Origin: Microbispora oryzae
GTDB taxonomy: Bacteria > Actinomycetota > Actinomycetes > Streptosporangiales > Streptosporangiaceae
Direction: 5' to 3'
Length of the DNA stretch: 64,000 nt
Assembly (NCBI RefSeq): GCF_017896165.1
Contig: NZ_JAFCNB010000001.1
Coordinates: 248,001-312,000, forward strand
Of the stretch, positions 32,435-45,214 are shown piece by piece (within the stretch, counting starts at the first letter, position 1; each line of letters begins with the position of its first letter). The notes beneath the pieces are model-generated. The model was not told the DNA's origin and did no database searches. It was given only the letters and a program-made list of their open reading frames with translations. The position numbers and the translations under genes are program-made.

Positions 32435-33598
32435 GTGTCCGATACGCCCACGGCCCGTCCGGCGTCCGACCTCCCCCGGTACGACGTGGCCGTGCTCGGC
32501 GGCGGGGTGGCCGGCCTGTCGATCGCCTGGCGGGCCGCCCGGGCCGGGCTGTCCGTGGCCGTCGTCGATCCCGCCCCCGGCACCGGGGCCACGCACGCCT
32601 CCGCCGGCATGCTCGCCCCGGTCAGCGAGGTGACCTACACAGAGGAGCCGCTGCTCCGGCTCGGCCTGGCGTCGCTGGCCGCCTGGCCCGGCTTCCGCGC
32701 CGAGCTGGAGGAGGACAGCGGCGTCGCGATCGACCACCGCGCCGACGGGACGATCGAGGTGGCCGGCAGCGCGGACGACATGGCCGTCCTCGACGAGCTC
32801 GGCGCCTTCGAGACCGCGCTCGGCCTGCGCGTCGAACGGCTGACCGGGCGCGAGTGCCGGGCCCTGGAACCGATGCTAGCGCCGTCCGTGCGCGGCGGCC
32901 TGCTGGCCCGCGACGACGCCTGGGTCAATCCGCGCCTCGTCGTGCGGGCCCTTCTCACCGCGCTGTCCCGGGCGGGCGGCGCCGTCGTCCTCGACCGCGC
33001 CGTCGCGATCACGCCGTCCGGCGGCGGCGACCTGCGCGTCCGGCGCGAGTCCGGCGAGGAGATCCACGCGGGCCGGGTGGTCGTCGCGGCCGGCGCGCGG
33101 TCGCCCGAGCTGCTGGACGGCCTGCCCGGCGCGCCGGACACGCCGGTACGGCCGGTGAAGGGGCAGATCCTGCGGCTGCGCGGGCCCCGCGGATTCCTCA
33201 CCCGGTGTGTGAGGGGACTGGTGCACGGCACGCCCGTCTATCTGGTCCCCCGGGGCGACGGGGAGATCACGCTCGGCGCCACCGCCGAGGAGCTGGGATT
33301 CGACCAGCGGGTGACGGCGGGCGGGGTCTACGGGCTGCTGCGCGACGCCCGGGAGCTCGTGCCCGGCGTCACCGAGCTGGAGCTGACGGAGACGACGGTC
33401 GGCTTCCGCCCGGGCACCCCCGACAACCTGCCGCTGATCGGGCCGGCCGGGCCGCCCGGAGTGGTGGCGGCGACCGGGCACCACCGGGCCGGCGTCCTGC
33501 TCGCGCCGATCACCGCGGAGACCGTCGTGGCCCTGCTGACCGGCGCCCCGGTGCCCGAGGTCGCGCGGTCGTGCGATCCCGGGAGGTTCCTCCCATGA
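32435..33598 (+). CDS. thiO: Glycine oxidase ThiO
   Basis: FAD enzyme that oxidises glycine to the imine used for the thiazole ring. The 387-residue protein begins with the FAD motif VAVLGGGVAGLSIAWRAARA and has GATHASAGMLAP, VVVAAGARSPEL and the C-terminal VGFRPGTPDNLPLIGPAG and TGHHRAGVLLAP. GTG 32435 is chosen because it follows the riboswitch's GGGAG; an upstream ATG in frame lies inside the riboswitch. Its stop is part of an ATGA. Confidence 0.93.
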   Translation: MSDTPTARPASDLPRYDVAVLGGGVAGLSIAWRAARAGLSVAVVDPAPGTGATHASAGMLAPVSEVTYTEEPLLRLGLASLAAWPGFRAELEEDSGVAIDHRADGTIEVAGSADDMAVLDELGAFETALGLRVERLTGRECRALEPMLAPSVRGGLLARDDAWVNPRLVVRALLTALSRAGGAVVLDRAVAITPSGGGDLRVRRESGEEIHAGRVVVAAGARSPELLDGLPGAPDTPVRPVKGQILRLRGPRGFLTRCVRGLVHGTPVYLVPRGDGEITLGATAEELGFDQRVTAGGVYGLLRDARELVPGVTELELTETTVGFRPGTPDNLPLIGPAGPPGVVAATGHHRAGVLLAPITAETVVALLTGAPVPEVARSCDPGRFLP

Positions 33599-33647
33599 GA
33601 GCCCTGAGTGCCCTGAGTGCCGAGAGTCGCCCTGAGATTCGCCATGA

Positions 33648-34718
<1,071 letters not shown>

Positions 34719-34818
34719 ACGTACGAGGCTTTCGGATGGTACGAAACAGGTCTGGTTCAGGTCTCGGTTTGCCATGCGGGAACACTGCGGGCGGCAAATC
34801 ACCCGTAAACTCGGGGCC

Positions 34819-36747
<1,929 letters not shown>

Positions 36748-36786
36748 CCGGCCCTGACCGGCGCCGGTAGGTCCCGTCCCGGGTTC

Positions 36787-37749
36787 TCAGGGCAGGAGCG
36801 AGCCGAGCAGGCGCAGCCGGGCCAGGCCACCGTCCGGATAGATGTCCAGCCGGGCGTGGGTCACCGGGCGGGGGTCGTCCAGCCGGAACCGGTGCCGCGT
36901 GTCCGGCTGGAGCCGCGTCCTCGGCAGCAGCGGGAACCACGCGCGCGGCCCGCCCGGCCCGGAGCTCCTGGCGTCGGCCCCGCTGAGCGCCGCCCAGCCG
37001 GGGGCGTTGAACTTCAGGTTCGTCGTGTCCAGTTCGGCGACCGCGACCGTGCCGGGCCCGGCGAGGGCCACCTCCAGCCAGTCGTTGCCGCCGTCCCGCC
37101 GCCTGGCCGTCTCCCATCCCTCGGACTGGTCGCGGGCGAGGCCGGGGGCCAGGACGTTGTTCGGCGAGGAGTAGAACTCGTCGGAGCAGCCCGTCACCAG
37201 GGCGCCGTTCTCCAGCGCGGCGAGGTCGACGGTCAGCCCGTCGAGGAACGCCCGGTCGGGCACCACCTCGCCGTGCACGCGCAGCCGGGCGACGCCGCCG
37301 TCGGGGAAGATGTTCAGCCTCACGTGGGTGAAGCGGCGGGGGTCGTCCACCCGGAACTCGTGGACGCGGTCGCCTCCCAGCCCGCTCCTCGGCACGATCT
37401 CCACCCAGCCGTCCAGCTCGCCGGGCGCCGGATGTCCTCCGGCCGCGCACGCCTCCACCGAGGCGTATGGCGGGTAGTTTCCCTTGAACCAGGCGGTGTC
37501 GATCACGACGCCCCTGATCACGCCGGGCAGGCCGAGCCGGACGACGGCCCAGTCGTGGCCGGGCTCGCGCCGCCGCCGGGTCTCCCACCCGTCGTAGACC
37601 TGGCCCCTGGCCCCGAACGTGTGCGGCTGGAACGTCGCCGGGCCCGGCCGGATCAGCGCGTCCCGCTCGGCGAACGACTCGTCGCTGGCGGCCGTCACCG
37701 ACCCGCCGTACGTCCGCAGCGCCAGGTCGGGCAGCCGGGTGAAGGTCAT
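36787..37749 (-). CDS. alc: Allantoicase
   Basis: Hydrolyses allantoate to ureidoglycolate and urea. The 320-residue protein is built of two repeats of the allantoicase domain: compare [20 protein letters not shown] and [20 protein letters not shown], each preceded by GWETRRRR or [11 protein letters not shown] 37749 overlaps the allantoinase stop by four bases. It is the last gene of the purine catabolic cluster and converges on the PASTA kinase gene. Confidence 0.93.
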   Translation of the reverse strand: MTFTRLPDLALRTYGGSVTAASDESFAERDALIRPGPATFQPHTFGARGQVYDGWETRRRREPGHDWAVVRLGLPGVIRGVVIDTAWFKGNYPPYASVEACAAGGHPAPGELDGWVEIVPRSGLGGDRVHEFRVDDPRRFTHVRLNIFPDGGVARLRVHGEVVPDRAFLDGLTVDLAALENGALVTGCSDEFYSSPNNVLAPGLARDQSEGWETARRRDGGNDWLEVALAGPGTVAVAELDTTNLKFNAPGWAALSGADARSSGPGGPRAWFPLLPRTRLQPDTRHRFRLDDPRPVTHARLDIYPDGGLARLRLLGSLLP

Positions 37750-39059
37750 CGGGCCCCTCCGCTCAGGAACCGCCCGCGCGGGGTGGTGAAGTCGACCGCC
37801 GTGCCGCGCAGCCAGGTGCGGCGCACGACCCCGGTCAGCTCGTGCCCGTCGTACGCGGACACCGGGTTGCGGTGGTGGAGGGCGGCCACGTCGACGGTGA
37901 AGCCGGCGTCCGGGTCGAACACCACCAGGTCGGCGTCGGCCCCCACCCTGATCGCTCCCTTGCCCGGCAGCCCGGCGAACCTCGCGGGTCCCTCCGCCAT
38001 CCAGCGGGTCACGTCGGCCAGGCCGAAGCCGCGGGCGCGGGCGGCGGTCCAGACGGCGGGCAGGCCGAGCTGGAGGGACGACACCCCGCCCCAGGCGGCG
38101 GCGAAGTCGGGCACCTTCATCTCGGCCGGCGAGGGCGAGTGGTCCGACACGACGCCCATCAGGAGGCCCTCGGCCAGCGCCTCCCACAGCGCGTCGCGGT
38201 TGGCGGCCTCCCGTATCGGCGGGCAGCACTTGTACGCGGGCCCGGTGACCTGCTCCGCGCTGAGGGTGAGGTAGTGGGGGCAGGTCTCGGCGGTGATCCG
38301 CACGCCCTCCGCCCTGGCCCGGCGCAGCGGCTCCAGGCAGGCGGCGGCCGACACGTGCACGATGTGCGCCCGCGCCCCGGTCTCCGCGGCCAGTTCGGCG
38401 ACCTGCTCGACCGCCCGCCGCTCGGCCTCCTGCGGACGGGACCGCAGGAACTCGGGATAGGTCGGCCCGGCCGGCTCCGCCAGCAGCGCCGGATCCTCGG
38501 CGTGCGCGATCAGCAGCCCGTCGAAGGCGGCGAGCTCGGTGAGGGCGGCCCGCAGCCCGGACCGGTCGAGCGACGGGAACTCCTCCACCCCCGAGGGCGA
38601 CAGGAAGCACTTGACGCCGAACACCCCCGCCTCGTGCAGCGGGCGCAACTGGGCGAGGTTGCCGGGGATCGCGCCACCCCAGAAGCCGACGTCCACGTGG
38701 CAGCGCCCGCGGGCGGCCCGCCGTTTGACGTCCAGGGCCTCCGGGTCGACCGTCGGCGGCAGCGAGTTCAGCGGCATGTCCACGATCGCGGTCACCCCGC
38801 CGGCCGCCGCCGCCCGGGTGGCCGACGCGAACCCCTCCCAGTGGGCGCGGCCGGGCTCGTTGACGTGAACGTGGGTGTCGACGAGGCCCGGCAGCAGGGC
38901 CAGCCCGCCGAGGTCGGCCGCGTCCGCCGCCGGAAGCGGGTCGTCGTACCCGCCGAGCGCCGCGATCCGTCCGTCCCGCACCGCCACCGCCGCGGCCCGC
39001 TCGCCCTCGGGCGTCACCACCCGCCGCGAGCGGACCACCAGATCGAACGGCTCAGCCAT
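37746..39059 (-). CDS. allB: Allantoinase
   Basis: Opens the allantoin ring to allantoate. The 437-residue amidohydrolase has [17 protein letters not shown], the carboxylated-lysine region [21 protein letters not shown] and [16 protein letters not shown] 39059 ([17 protein letters not shown]) matches the family start; an ATG at 39095 would add twelve residues. It is translationally coupled to allantoicase. Confidence 0.94.
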   Translation of the reverse strand: MAEPFDLVVRSRRVVTPEGERAAAVAVRDGRIAALGGYDDPLPAADAADLGGLALLPGLVDTHVHVNEPGRAHWEGFASATRAAAAGGVTAIVDMPLNSLPPTVDPEALDVKRRAARGRCHVDVGFWGGAIPGNLAQLRPLHEAGVFGVKCFLSPSGVEEFPSLDRSGLRAALTELAAFDGLLIAHAEDPALLAEPAGPTYPEFLRSRPQEAERRAVEQVAELAAETGARAHIVHVSAAACLEPLRRARAEGVRITAETCPHYLTLSAEQVTGPAYKCCPPIREAANRDALWEALAEGLLMGVVSDHSPSPAEMKVPDFAAAWGGVSSLQLGLPAVWTAARARGFGLADVTRWMAEGPARFAGLPGKGAIRVGADADLVVFDPDAGFTVDVAALHHRNPVSAYDGHELTGVVRRTWLRGTAVDFTTPRGRFLSGGAR

Positions 39060-39147
39060 CCTGTCTGCCACCCCTCCGATCACCCCTTCTGTCACCCGGC
39101 GATCAATCAGCGGTCCTTCCCTCGGCCATCCCGAGGTCGTCCCAGCG

Positions 39148-40353
39148 TCACGCCCCCGCCCGCGCGGCCGGAGCCGGATCGCCGCCGGGCCGCGGACCGA
39201 GGTGGTCGGCGGCGACCCGCCGGGCCAGCCGTTCGAGCAGCGGACCGGCCTCCGCGACGCAGCGCGCCACGTCGGGCTCGATGTCGGTCAGCGCGTACGC
39301 CGCCCGGATCCCGGCGGCGCGCAGTTCCTCGTCGCCGATGGTGCGGCGGCCGCAGACCGCCACGACGGGCACGCCGTGCCTGGCCGCGGCGGACGCCACC
39401 CCGACGGGGGCCTTGCCGCGCAGGGACTGCTCGTCGATCGCCCCCTCCCCGGTCACGACGAGCGCCGCCCCCTCGGCGTGCCGGTCGAATTCGAGCAGTT
39501 CGAGCAGGTAGTGGATGCCGGAGCGGATCTCCGCATGCAGGAAGGCCAGTGCGGCGAAGCCCACCCCGCCCGCCGCCCCTGCGCCGGGCATGCCGGCCAC
39601 GCCCATGCTGCGGACCACGCCGTCGTGCTCGGCCGCGCCCGCCAGGCCGTGGGTGTGGGCGGCGACCGCGGCCAGCCGGGCGAGCCCCGCCGCAAGGACG
39701 GTCACGTCCTGCGGCGACGCGCCCTTCTGCGGCGCGTACACGGCCGCCGCGCCGTACGGGCCGAGCAGCGGGTTGTCCACGTCACTCGCGACGACCAGGT
39801 CGAATCCGCGCAGGCACCCGGACGGGTCGATGACCGCGAGGTCGCGCAGCGCCGCCCCGCCCGGCGGCAGCTCGGCTCCGGCCTCGTCGAGCAGCCGCAC
39901 CCCGAGGGCCTGGACCAGGCCCGCGCCGCCGTCGGTGCAGGCGCTGCCGCCCAGGCCGAGCACCACCCGGGTCGCGCCGTGCCGTACGGCGTGGGCGATC
40001 AGCTCGCCCGTCCCCCGGCTCGTGGCCGTCAGCGGGGCCGGGCCCCGCCCCTCGGGCAGCCGCCGCAGGCCGGACGCCTCGGCCAGCTCGACCACGGCCA
40101 GCCGCCCGCCCCCGGGCTCGTCGCGTACGGCGTAGGAGGCCGTGACCGGCTCGCCGACCGGCCCGGTGACCTCGGTCTCGACGCGGGCGAAGCCGCAGGC
40201 CACCACGGCGTCGACGGTCCCGTCGCCGCCGTCCGCGACCGGCAGCAGCACGGTGGGCACGCCGCCCAGCCCGGCCGCGACGTGCCGGGCCACCTCGGGG
40301 GAGGTCAGCGACCCGCGGAACTTGTCCGGCGCGATGACGACGTGGCCGCTCAT
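39148..40353 (-). CDS. Glycerate kinase (type 1)
   Basis: Phosphorylates glycerate, the end product of glyoxylate carboligation. The 401-residue protein starts [14 protein letters not shown] and contains [25 protein letters not shown] and [20 protein letters not shown]. Its place among allantoin genes suggests it channels glyoxylate released from ureidoglycolate into central metabolism, although glyoxylate carboligase and tartronate semialdehyde reductase are not in this window. Confidence 0.93.
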   Translation of the reverse strand: MSGHVVIAPDKFRGSLTSPEVARHVAAGLGGVPTVLLPVADGGDGTVDAVVACGFARVETEVTGPVGEPVTASYAVRDEPGGGRLAVVELAEASGLRRLPEGRGPAPLTATSRGTGELIAHAVRHGATRVVLGLGGSACTDGGAGLVQALGVRLLDEAGAELPPGGAALRDLAVIDPSGCLRGFDLVVASDVDNPLLGPYGAAAVYAPQKGASPQDVTVLAAGLARLAAVAAHTHGLAGAAEHDGVVRSMGVAGMPGAGAAGGVGFAALAFLHAEIRSGIHYLLELLEFDRHAEGAALVVTGEGAIDEQSLRGKAPVGVASAAARHGVPVVAVCGRRTIGDEELRAAGIRAAYALTDIEPDVARCVAEAGPLLERLARRVAADHLGPRPGGDPAPAARAGA

Positions 40354-40520
40354 CCGTGACGCTCCGCCCCGTGCCGATCAGAACCGTGCCGATCAGCCCA
40401 GGGCCGCTCGCCCGCGTGCCGCGGGCCCCGGCCGTCCCGGTGGTCTCTCGGGTGCCGCCTCATGCTCCGCCTTCCCTCCCGGTGCCGCCCGGCGCCCTGC
40501 CGTGCCCGACGGTGTGTCAT

Positions 40521-41927
40521 CTACACATGATCGCCGGTCAGGAGACGGCGGTGCGCCCGGGCCCCCGCCTCGGCGGCGGCCTGGCCGGACACGGTGCGCA
40601 GCTCGCCGCCCGCCACGACGGTGCGGCCGCCGACGAGCAGGCGCTCCAGGGGTGGGGTGGCCCCGTAGGCGAAGGCCACGACGGGGTCGTCGATCGCGTC
40701 GTAGAACCCGCCGAGCCGCCACAGGGCGACGTCGGCGAGCTTGCCCGGCTCCAGGGACCCGATCTCGTCCTGCCGTCCCAGGCACCGGGCGCCGCCCAGG
40801 GTCGCCATCTCCAGCGCCCGCCTGGCGGTGAGGGCGCGTGGGCCGTACCGGGCCCGTTGCATCAGCATCGCCATCCTGATCTCCCCGGCGAGCGGGGTCA
40901 TCTCACTGGAGGCGGCACCGTCGACGCCCAGCCCGACGGGCGCGCCAGCGGCCAGCAGGTCGCACACGCGGGCGATGCCCGCGCCGAGGCGGCCGTTCGA
41001 CGACGGGCAGTGGGCGGTCCCGGTGCCCGTCTCGCCGAAGCGGCGGACGTCCTTGTCGGTCAGGTGCACGCAGTGGGCCAGCCACACGTCCGGCCCGAGC
41101 CAGCCCAGCCGGTCCAGATACTCGACCGGCAGCACGCCGAACTGCTCCCGGCAGTGCTCCTCCTCGTCGGCCGTCTCCGCGATGTGCGTGTGCAGCCGTA
41201 CGCCGTGCGCCCGGGCCAGCTCGGCCGACCCGGTCATCAGCTCCTCGCTGACCGAGAACGGCGAGCAGGGAGCCACCGCCACCCGCAGCATCGAGCCGAA
41301 CGACGGATCGTGATATTTCCGGATCACGTCTTCGGTGGCCCGGAGGGCGTCCCCGGCCCGCTCGACCACGTCGTCCGGCGGCAGGCCGCCCGCCGACCGG
41401 CCCCGGTCCATCGACCCCCGGCACGGGTGGAAGCGCAGGCCGACCCGCCGGGCCGCCTCGACCTCCGCCTCGAACAGGTCGCCCCGGCCCTTCGGGAAGA
41501 CGTAGTGGTGGTCGGTGGACGTCGTGCAGCCCGAGGCGGCCAGCCAGGCCAGCCCGGCGGTGGCCGCGCCCGCCACGACCTCGGCGTCCATCCGGGCCCA
41601 GAGCGGATAGCTGGCGACCAGCCACTCGAACAGCGTCCCGTCGGGGATGACGCCCTGGGCGGCCCACTGGTAGAGATGGTGATGGGTGTTGACGAGCCCG
41701 GGGGTGGCCAGGCAGCCGGAGCCGTCGATCCGCTCGGTTCCCTCCGCTCCCCCGGCCGGCTCGGCGGCCGGGCCGGGACCGACGGCCGTGATGCGGTCGC
41801 CCTCCACCACGATGTGACCGGACGGGAACTCCGCCCCCGAGACCGTGACCACGTGGGCGTTCTCGATGACGAGGCGCCGGGCCCCCGGCGCGTCCCCCGG
41901 CACGCGTGTTCCTCCGGCCGGGCTCAC
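40521..41927 (-). CDS. 8-Oxoguanine deaminase-like amidohydrolase
   Basis: A 468-residue metal-dependent deaminase of the AtzA/TrzN superfamily. Metal ligands appear in LVNTHHHLYQWAAQG, LHTHIAET and WLAHCVHL, and the catalytic Asp in GLGVDGAASSEM. The family includes 8-oxoguanine deaminases found beside xanthine dehydrogenase genes, so it probably feeds oxidised guanine into urate formation; guanine or another purine is possible. GTG 41927 overlaps the 2Fe-2S subunit stop by four bases; GTG 41903 is an alternative. Confidence 0.85.
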   Translation of the reverse strand: MSPAGGTRVPGDAPGARRLVIENAHVVTVSGAEFPSGHIVVEGDRITAVGPGPAAEPAGGAEGTERIDGSGCLATPGLVNTHHHLYQWAAQGVIPDGTLFEWLVASYPLWARMDAEVVAGAATAGLAWLAASGCTTSTDHHYVFPKGRGDLFEAEVEAARRVGLRFHPCRGSMDRGRSAGGLPPDDVVERAGDALRATEDVIRKYHDPSFGSMLRVAVAPCSPFSVSEELMTGSAELARAHGVRLHTHIAETADEEEHCREQFGVLPVEYLDRLGWLGPDVWLAHCVHLTDKDVRRFGETGTGTAHCPSSNGRLGAGIARVCDLLAAGAPVGLGVDGAASSEMTPLAGEIRMAMLMQRARYGPRALTARRALEMATLGGARCLGRQDEIGSLEPGKLADVALWRLGGFYDAIDDPVVAFAYGATPPLERLLVGGRTVVAGGELRTVSGQAAAEAGARAHRRLLTGDHV

Positions 41928-42424
41928 GCCGCCGGCTCCGCTTGGCCGGAGCCGGCGCCCCCGCCGTACGCGCGCGCGGCGGCCAGCCGGACGGCGTCGA
42001 TGATCTTCTCGTAGCCGGTGCAGCGGCACAGGTTCCCGGCGAGCGCCTCCCTGATGTCGGCGTCCGCCGGGACGCCGCGGGTGCTCTCGATGAGGGACTG
42101 CGCCTGCACGACCAGGCCCGGCGTGCAGAAGCCGCACTGCACGGCCCCCGCCTCCACGAACGCCCGCTGCACCTCTCCCGCGCGCGATGCGAGGCCCTCC
42201 ACCGTGACGACCTCGCGGCCCTGCGCCTGCCCGGCCGCGACGAGGCAGGCGCACACCGGCGCGCCGTCGAGGAAGACCGTGCACGAACCGCACTCGCCCT
42301 GTTCGCACGCGTTCTTGGCGCCCGGCAGGCCCAGCCGCTCGCGCAGGACGTAGAGCAGGCTCTCGCCCTCCCACACGTCGTCGGCCGCCGCCGGGCGGCC
42401 GTTGACGGTCAGGCTCACTCTCAT
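41924..42424 (-). CDS. Xanthine dehydrogenase-type 2Fe-2S subunit
   Basis: A 166-residue protein with two 2Fe-2S clusters: the plant-ferredoxin type CEQGECGSCTVFLDG and the second CGFCTPG with NLCRCTGYEKII. It passes electrons from a molybdopterin subunit to the FAD subunit encoded just upstream. ATG 42424 overlaps the FAD-subunit stop in an ATGA. The matching molybdopterin subunit is not in the window. Confidence 0.93.
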   Translation of the reverse strand: MRVSLTVNGRPAAADDVWEGESLLYVLRERLGLPGAKNACEQGECGSCTVFLDGAPVCACLVAAGQAQGREVVTVEGLASRAGEVQRAFVEAGAVQCGFCTPGLVVQAQSLIESTRGVPADADIREALAGNLCRCTGYEKIIDAVRLAAARAYGGGAGSGQAEPAA

Positions 42425-43314
42425 GCCGCTCCCCTCCCGCTGCTCTCGCTCGTGTCGTCTCCGATGTGATCGGCCCAGGCCCAGGTCAGCGTGCGGCGGG
42501 CCATGACGGCCAGCGCGTGCCGCCGGTAGGCGGCCCGGCCCCGCACGTCGTCGATCGGCGCGGCCGCCGCCGCCACCAGCTCGCCGAACCGGCGGGCGAG
42601 GCCGGGGTCGAGCGGGGACCGTCCCGCCCAGTCGAGCCCTTCGGCCAGCAGGGCCTCCGCCTCGGGGGCGCGGCGCGGCGTCGGCGCGGCCGAGCCGATG
42701 CCGGTCCCGGCCCGGCGCTCGGCGGGATGCAAGGCGACGGCGAACGAGCACACCGCGATGACCATGGCGTTCCTCGTGCCGATCTTCGAGAAGTACTGCG
42801 GGCCGCCGGCGACGGGCACGCGGACCGCGCGGATCAGCTCGTCCGGCCGGAGGGCGTTGCGCTTCACCCCGGTGTAGAACTCGCCGATCGGGATCAGCCG
42901 GGTGCCCCGCGTGGACGCCGCCTCGACGGTGGCGCCGGAGGCGAGCAGCGGCGGGTGGCTGTCGCCCGCGGGCGAGGCCGCGCCCAGGTTGCCCGCCACC
43001 GTGCCCCGGTTGCGGATCTGCGGCGAACCGACGGTGCGGGCCGCCTGGGCCAGTCCCGGGAGCACGTTCCCCAGTTCGGCGATCAGCCGCGCGTACGTGA
43101 GCCCGGCGCCGAGCCGTACGACGTCGCCCTCCCGGGACCATCCGTCCAGCCCGGGGACGGCGGTGAGGTCGAGCAGCGCGGCGGGCCGTCCCCGGTCCAG
43201 GTTGATCTCCACCATGACGTCGGTGCCGCCCTGGATCGGCGTGGCGTCCGGCCGCTCGGCCTTGCCGGCCAGCGCCTCGTCCCAGGTGCGGGGTCGCAGG
43301 AAGTCCATGGTCAC
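42421..43314 (-). CDS. Xanthine dehydrogenase-type FAD subunit
   Basis: A 297-residue FAD-binding medium subunit of the molybdenum hydroxylase family. PIQGGTDVMVEIN is the first FAD loop and TVGSPQIRNRGTVAGNLGAA the second, followed by SPAGDSHPPLLA. A second ATG lies two codons in. It starts the group with the 2Fe-2S subunit and the deaminase, downstream of uricase with 85 bases between, which contain 9-bp GTCACCGGC-type repeats. Confidence 0.92.
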   Translation of the reverse strand: MTMDFLRPRTWDEALAGKAERPDATPIQGGTDVMVEINLDRGRPAALLDLTAVPGLDGWSREGDVVRLGAGLTYARLIAELGNVLPGLAQAARTVGSPQIRNRGTVAGNLGAASPAGDSHPPLLASGATVEAASTRGTRLIPIGEFYTGVKRNALRPDELIRAVRVPVAGGPQYFSKIGTRNAMVIAVCSFAVALHPAERRAGTGIGSAAPTPRRAPEAEALLAEGLDWAGRSPLDPGLARRFGELVAAAAAPIDDVRGRAAYRRHALAVMARRTLTWAWADHIGDDTSESSGRGAA

Positions 43315-43399
43315 TCCGTCACTCGCGGGGTCGCCCTCACGTCTCGCCGCCGGTCGGCGCCGTCCCCCGGCGTCACCGGCATCACCGATGTCACCGGCG

Positions 43400-44275
43400 T
43401 TACTGCCAGGCCGGGCCGGGGTCGGGGGCGTCGTCGCGCAGCACCGCGCCCTCGATCAGCCCGTACGGCCGGTCCGCGGCGTGGTAGACCTCACCGTCGT
43501 TGGCCAGGCCGAAGGGCGACAGGTCGACCTCGAAGTGGTGCCGGTTGGGCAGCGAAAGCCGCACCTCGCACACCCCTGGACACTCGGTGAGCACGCGGCT
43601 CCCCATGGCGTACAGCGTCTGCTGCAGCGAGAGGCTGTAGGTGTCGGCGAACGCCGCGAGCAGGGCCTGCCGCGCCTTCTCATACGTTTTGTCCCAGTCT
43701 CCACCGTCGCCGTCCTCCCCTGCCGCGGTGTGCCGCCAGGACGCCTCGACGGCCGTCGCCAGCACCCGGTCACGGGTCTCGGGCAGCGTCGTGTACTCGT
43801 CCCTCACGTAGCCCCAGAACTCCGAGTTCGTGGTGTTGAGCACGACGAGGTCGCGCAGCCCGGACACCACCCACGCGCGGGAGCCGTCGTAGTGGGCGAC
43901 GCAGACGCGGGTCTCCCGGCCCGACCGGACGAACGCGTGGCCCAGGGCGCCGTTGCGCTCCCAGGCGTACTCCTCGATCGCCACCCTGGCGTGGCGCACG
44001 GGCTCCTGGGAGTCCACGAAGTGCTGGGCCAGCGTGAGCGCGAAGTCCTCGATCGCGCCCACTCCGTAGCGTTTGGCGAAGGCGAACACCGTGTTCTTCT
44101 GGCTGTCGGTCGGCAGCACCGCCGCGTTGTCGCCGCTGAGGTGCACCCGCTCCATGTCGCCGGACAGGGCGGTGCTCACGTTGAGATCCTTGAGGCTGTG
44201 GGCGTCCCCGTGCCGGGTCACCCGGACGAGCCTCGTCTCGGCCTTGCCGTACCTGTTGGGACCAAGGACGATCAT
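43400..44275 (-). CDS. Urate oxidase (uricase)
   Basis: Cofactor-free oxidation of urate to 5-hydroxyisourate. The 291-residue protein starts MIVLGPNRYGKAETRLVRV with the catalytic Lys; Thr is in VLPTDSQKNTVFAF and His in SLPNRHHFEVDLSPFG. ATG 44275 shares one base with the uraH stop (TGATG). The order uraD-uraH-uricase places the three enzymes that convert urate to S-allantoin in one transcript. Confidence 0.95.
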   Translation of the reverse strand: MIVLGPNRYGKAETRLVRVTRHGDAHSLKDLNVSTALSGDMERVHLSGDNAAVLPTDSQKNTVFAFAKRYGVGAIEDFALTLAQHFVDSQEPVRHARVAIEEYAWERNGALGHAFVRSGRETRVCVAHYDGSRAWVVSGLRDLVVLNTTNSEFWGYVRDEYTTLPETRDRVLATAVEASWRHTAAGEDGDGGDWDKTYEKARQALLAAFADTYSLSLQQTLYAMGSRVLTECPGVCEVRLSLPNRHHFEVDLSPFGLANDGEVYHAADRPYGLIEGAVLRDDAPDPGPAWQ

Positions 44276-44622
44276 CAGCTCCCCCGGTAGGTCGAGTAGG
44301 CGAACGGGCTCAGCAGCAGCGGCACGTGGTGGTGGCCCCCGGCCTCCCGCACCGTGAAGACGACGCTCACCTCGGGGAAGAACGCGTCCTCGCCCAGGTA
44401 TCCGCCGGTGTCGAAGAGCAGCCGGTAGGTCCCGGGCCGCGGGTCCACCCCCGCGCTCCACTCCCGGCCCAGCGGGGACCACTCGCGGATCCGGCCGTCG
44501 TCGTCGGTCCTGCCCTCGGCCACCGGCACGAAGCCGTGCGGTGCCCGCCGCGACAGCCGGACGAGCACGTCCTTCGCGGGCCGTCCGGCCGCGGTGTCCA
44601 GCACATGCGTCGACAGGCTCAC
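44275..44622 (-). CDS. uraH: 5-Hydroxyisourate hydrolase
   Basis: A 115-residue transthyretin-like enzyme. It starts VSLSTHVLDTAAGRPA (first catalytic His) and ends in the signature AYSTYRGS, with VPLLLSPFAY before it. GTG 44622 overlaps the uraD stop by four bases (GTGA). It acts between uricase and OHCU decarboxylase. Confidence 0.95.
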   Translation of the reverse strand: MSLSTHVLDTAAGRPAKDVLVRLSRRAPHGFVPVAEGRTDDDGRIREWSPLGREWSAGVDPRPGTYRLLFDTGGYLGEDAFFPEVSVVFTVREAGGHHHVPLLLSPFAYSTYRGS

Positions 44623-45092
44623 CGGCCCTCCCACAGCTTCTCCAGGCGCAGGGAAACGATCTTCCCGAGCTCCTCGCGGACCACCTCGCGCTCGGCCTTC
44701 CGGTCGTTGCCGAGCCGCTCGCGGAGCAGATCGAGCAGCTCGGCCGCGCCGAGTCCGGTGGCGCACACCAGGTAGACGTGGCCGAACCGTCTCTCGTATT
44801 CGGCGTTGCCCGCGTGGATCGCGTCCAGCACGGCGGGCCCGGCCCCCGCCGTCCCCGCCTGCTCGCGGCGCGACCACGACGCCTCCCTGCCGTCGCCCGC
44901 GGGCCGCTCCCCGATCCGGGGATGCGCCGCGAGCGCCTCCTCCACGTCGTCCCAGGCCAGCTCGGCCAGCGCGGCGCGGCCCGCCTCGGTGAGCGCGGCG
45001 ACGTCCTGGTACGGCCCCCGCGCGCCGACGGCCGCCACCCAGGCGGCCGACGCGCAGCAGGAGCGCAGGTCCTCCGGGGCGAGTCGTCGCAT
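44619..45092 (-). CDS. uraD: OHCU decarboxylase
   Basis: Decarboxylates 2-oxo-4-hydroxy-4-carboxy-5-ureidoimidazoline to S-allantoin. The 157-residue helical protein has AAHPRIGERPAGD with catalytic His and Glu, and NAEYERRFGHVYLVCATG and LRERLGNDRKAE. It is the first gene of the purine-catabolic run and diverges from the endonuclease IV gene. Confidence 0.92.
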   Translation of the reverse strand: MRRLAPEDLRSCCASAAWVAAVGARGPYQDVAALTEAGRAALAELAWDDVEEALAAHPRIGERPAGDGREASWSRREQAGTAGAGPAVLDAIHAGNAEYERRFGHVYLVCATGLGAAELLDLLRERLGNDRKAEREVVREELGKIVSLRLEKLWEGR

Positions 45093-45169
45093 GCCCGCCA
45101 GTCAACCGGGGCCGCGGTGACGGGTCCAGCGGCGCGAACGCCAACCGCCCGCCATCGGCCACGTCGCTG

Positions 45170-45187
45170 TTTGTACGTTGTCACAAA
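45170..45187. promoter_or_regulatory. Candidate operator TTTGT-N8-ACAAA
   Basis: An inverted repeat TTTGT (45170-45174) and ACAAA (45183-45187) lies in the 122-base divergent gap between uraD and nfo, about 80 bases from uraD and 28 from nfo. It may be where a purine-catabolism or other regulator binds; the regulator is not identified. Confidence 0.3.
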
Positions 45188-45214
45188 GGGGGCCGCACTA
45201 ACCTGGAGGGCATC

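Noticed and set aside
34768-34798. Inverted repeat TTTGCC/GGCAAA before the PASTA kinase gene
   Set aside because: Arms are short and widely spaced; within chance expectation.
45171-45204. Possible nfo promoter TTGTCA or TTGTAC with TAACCT
   Set aside because: Spacers are 15 and 22 bases, outside the normal range; not placed as a promoter.
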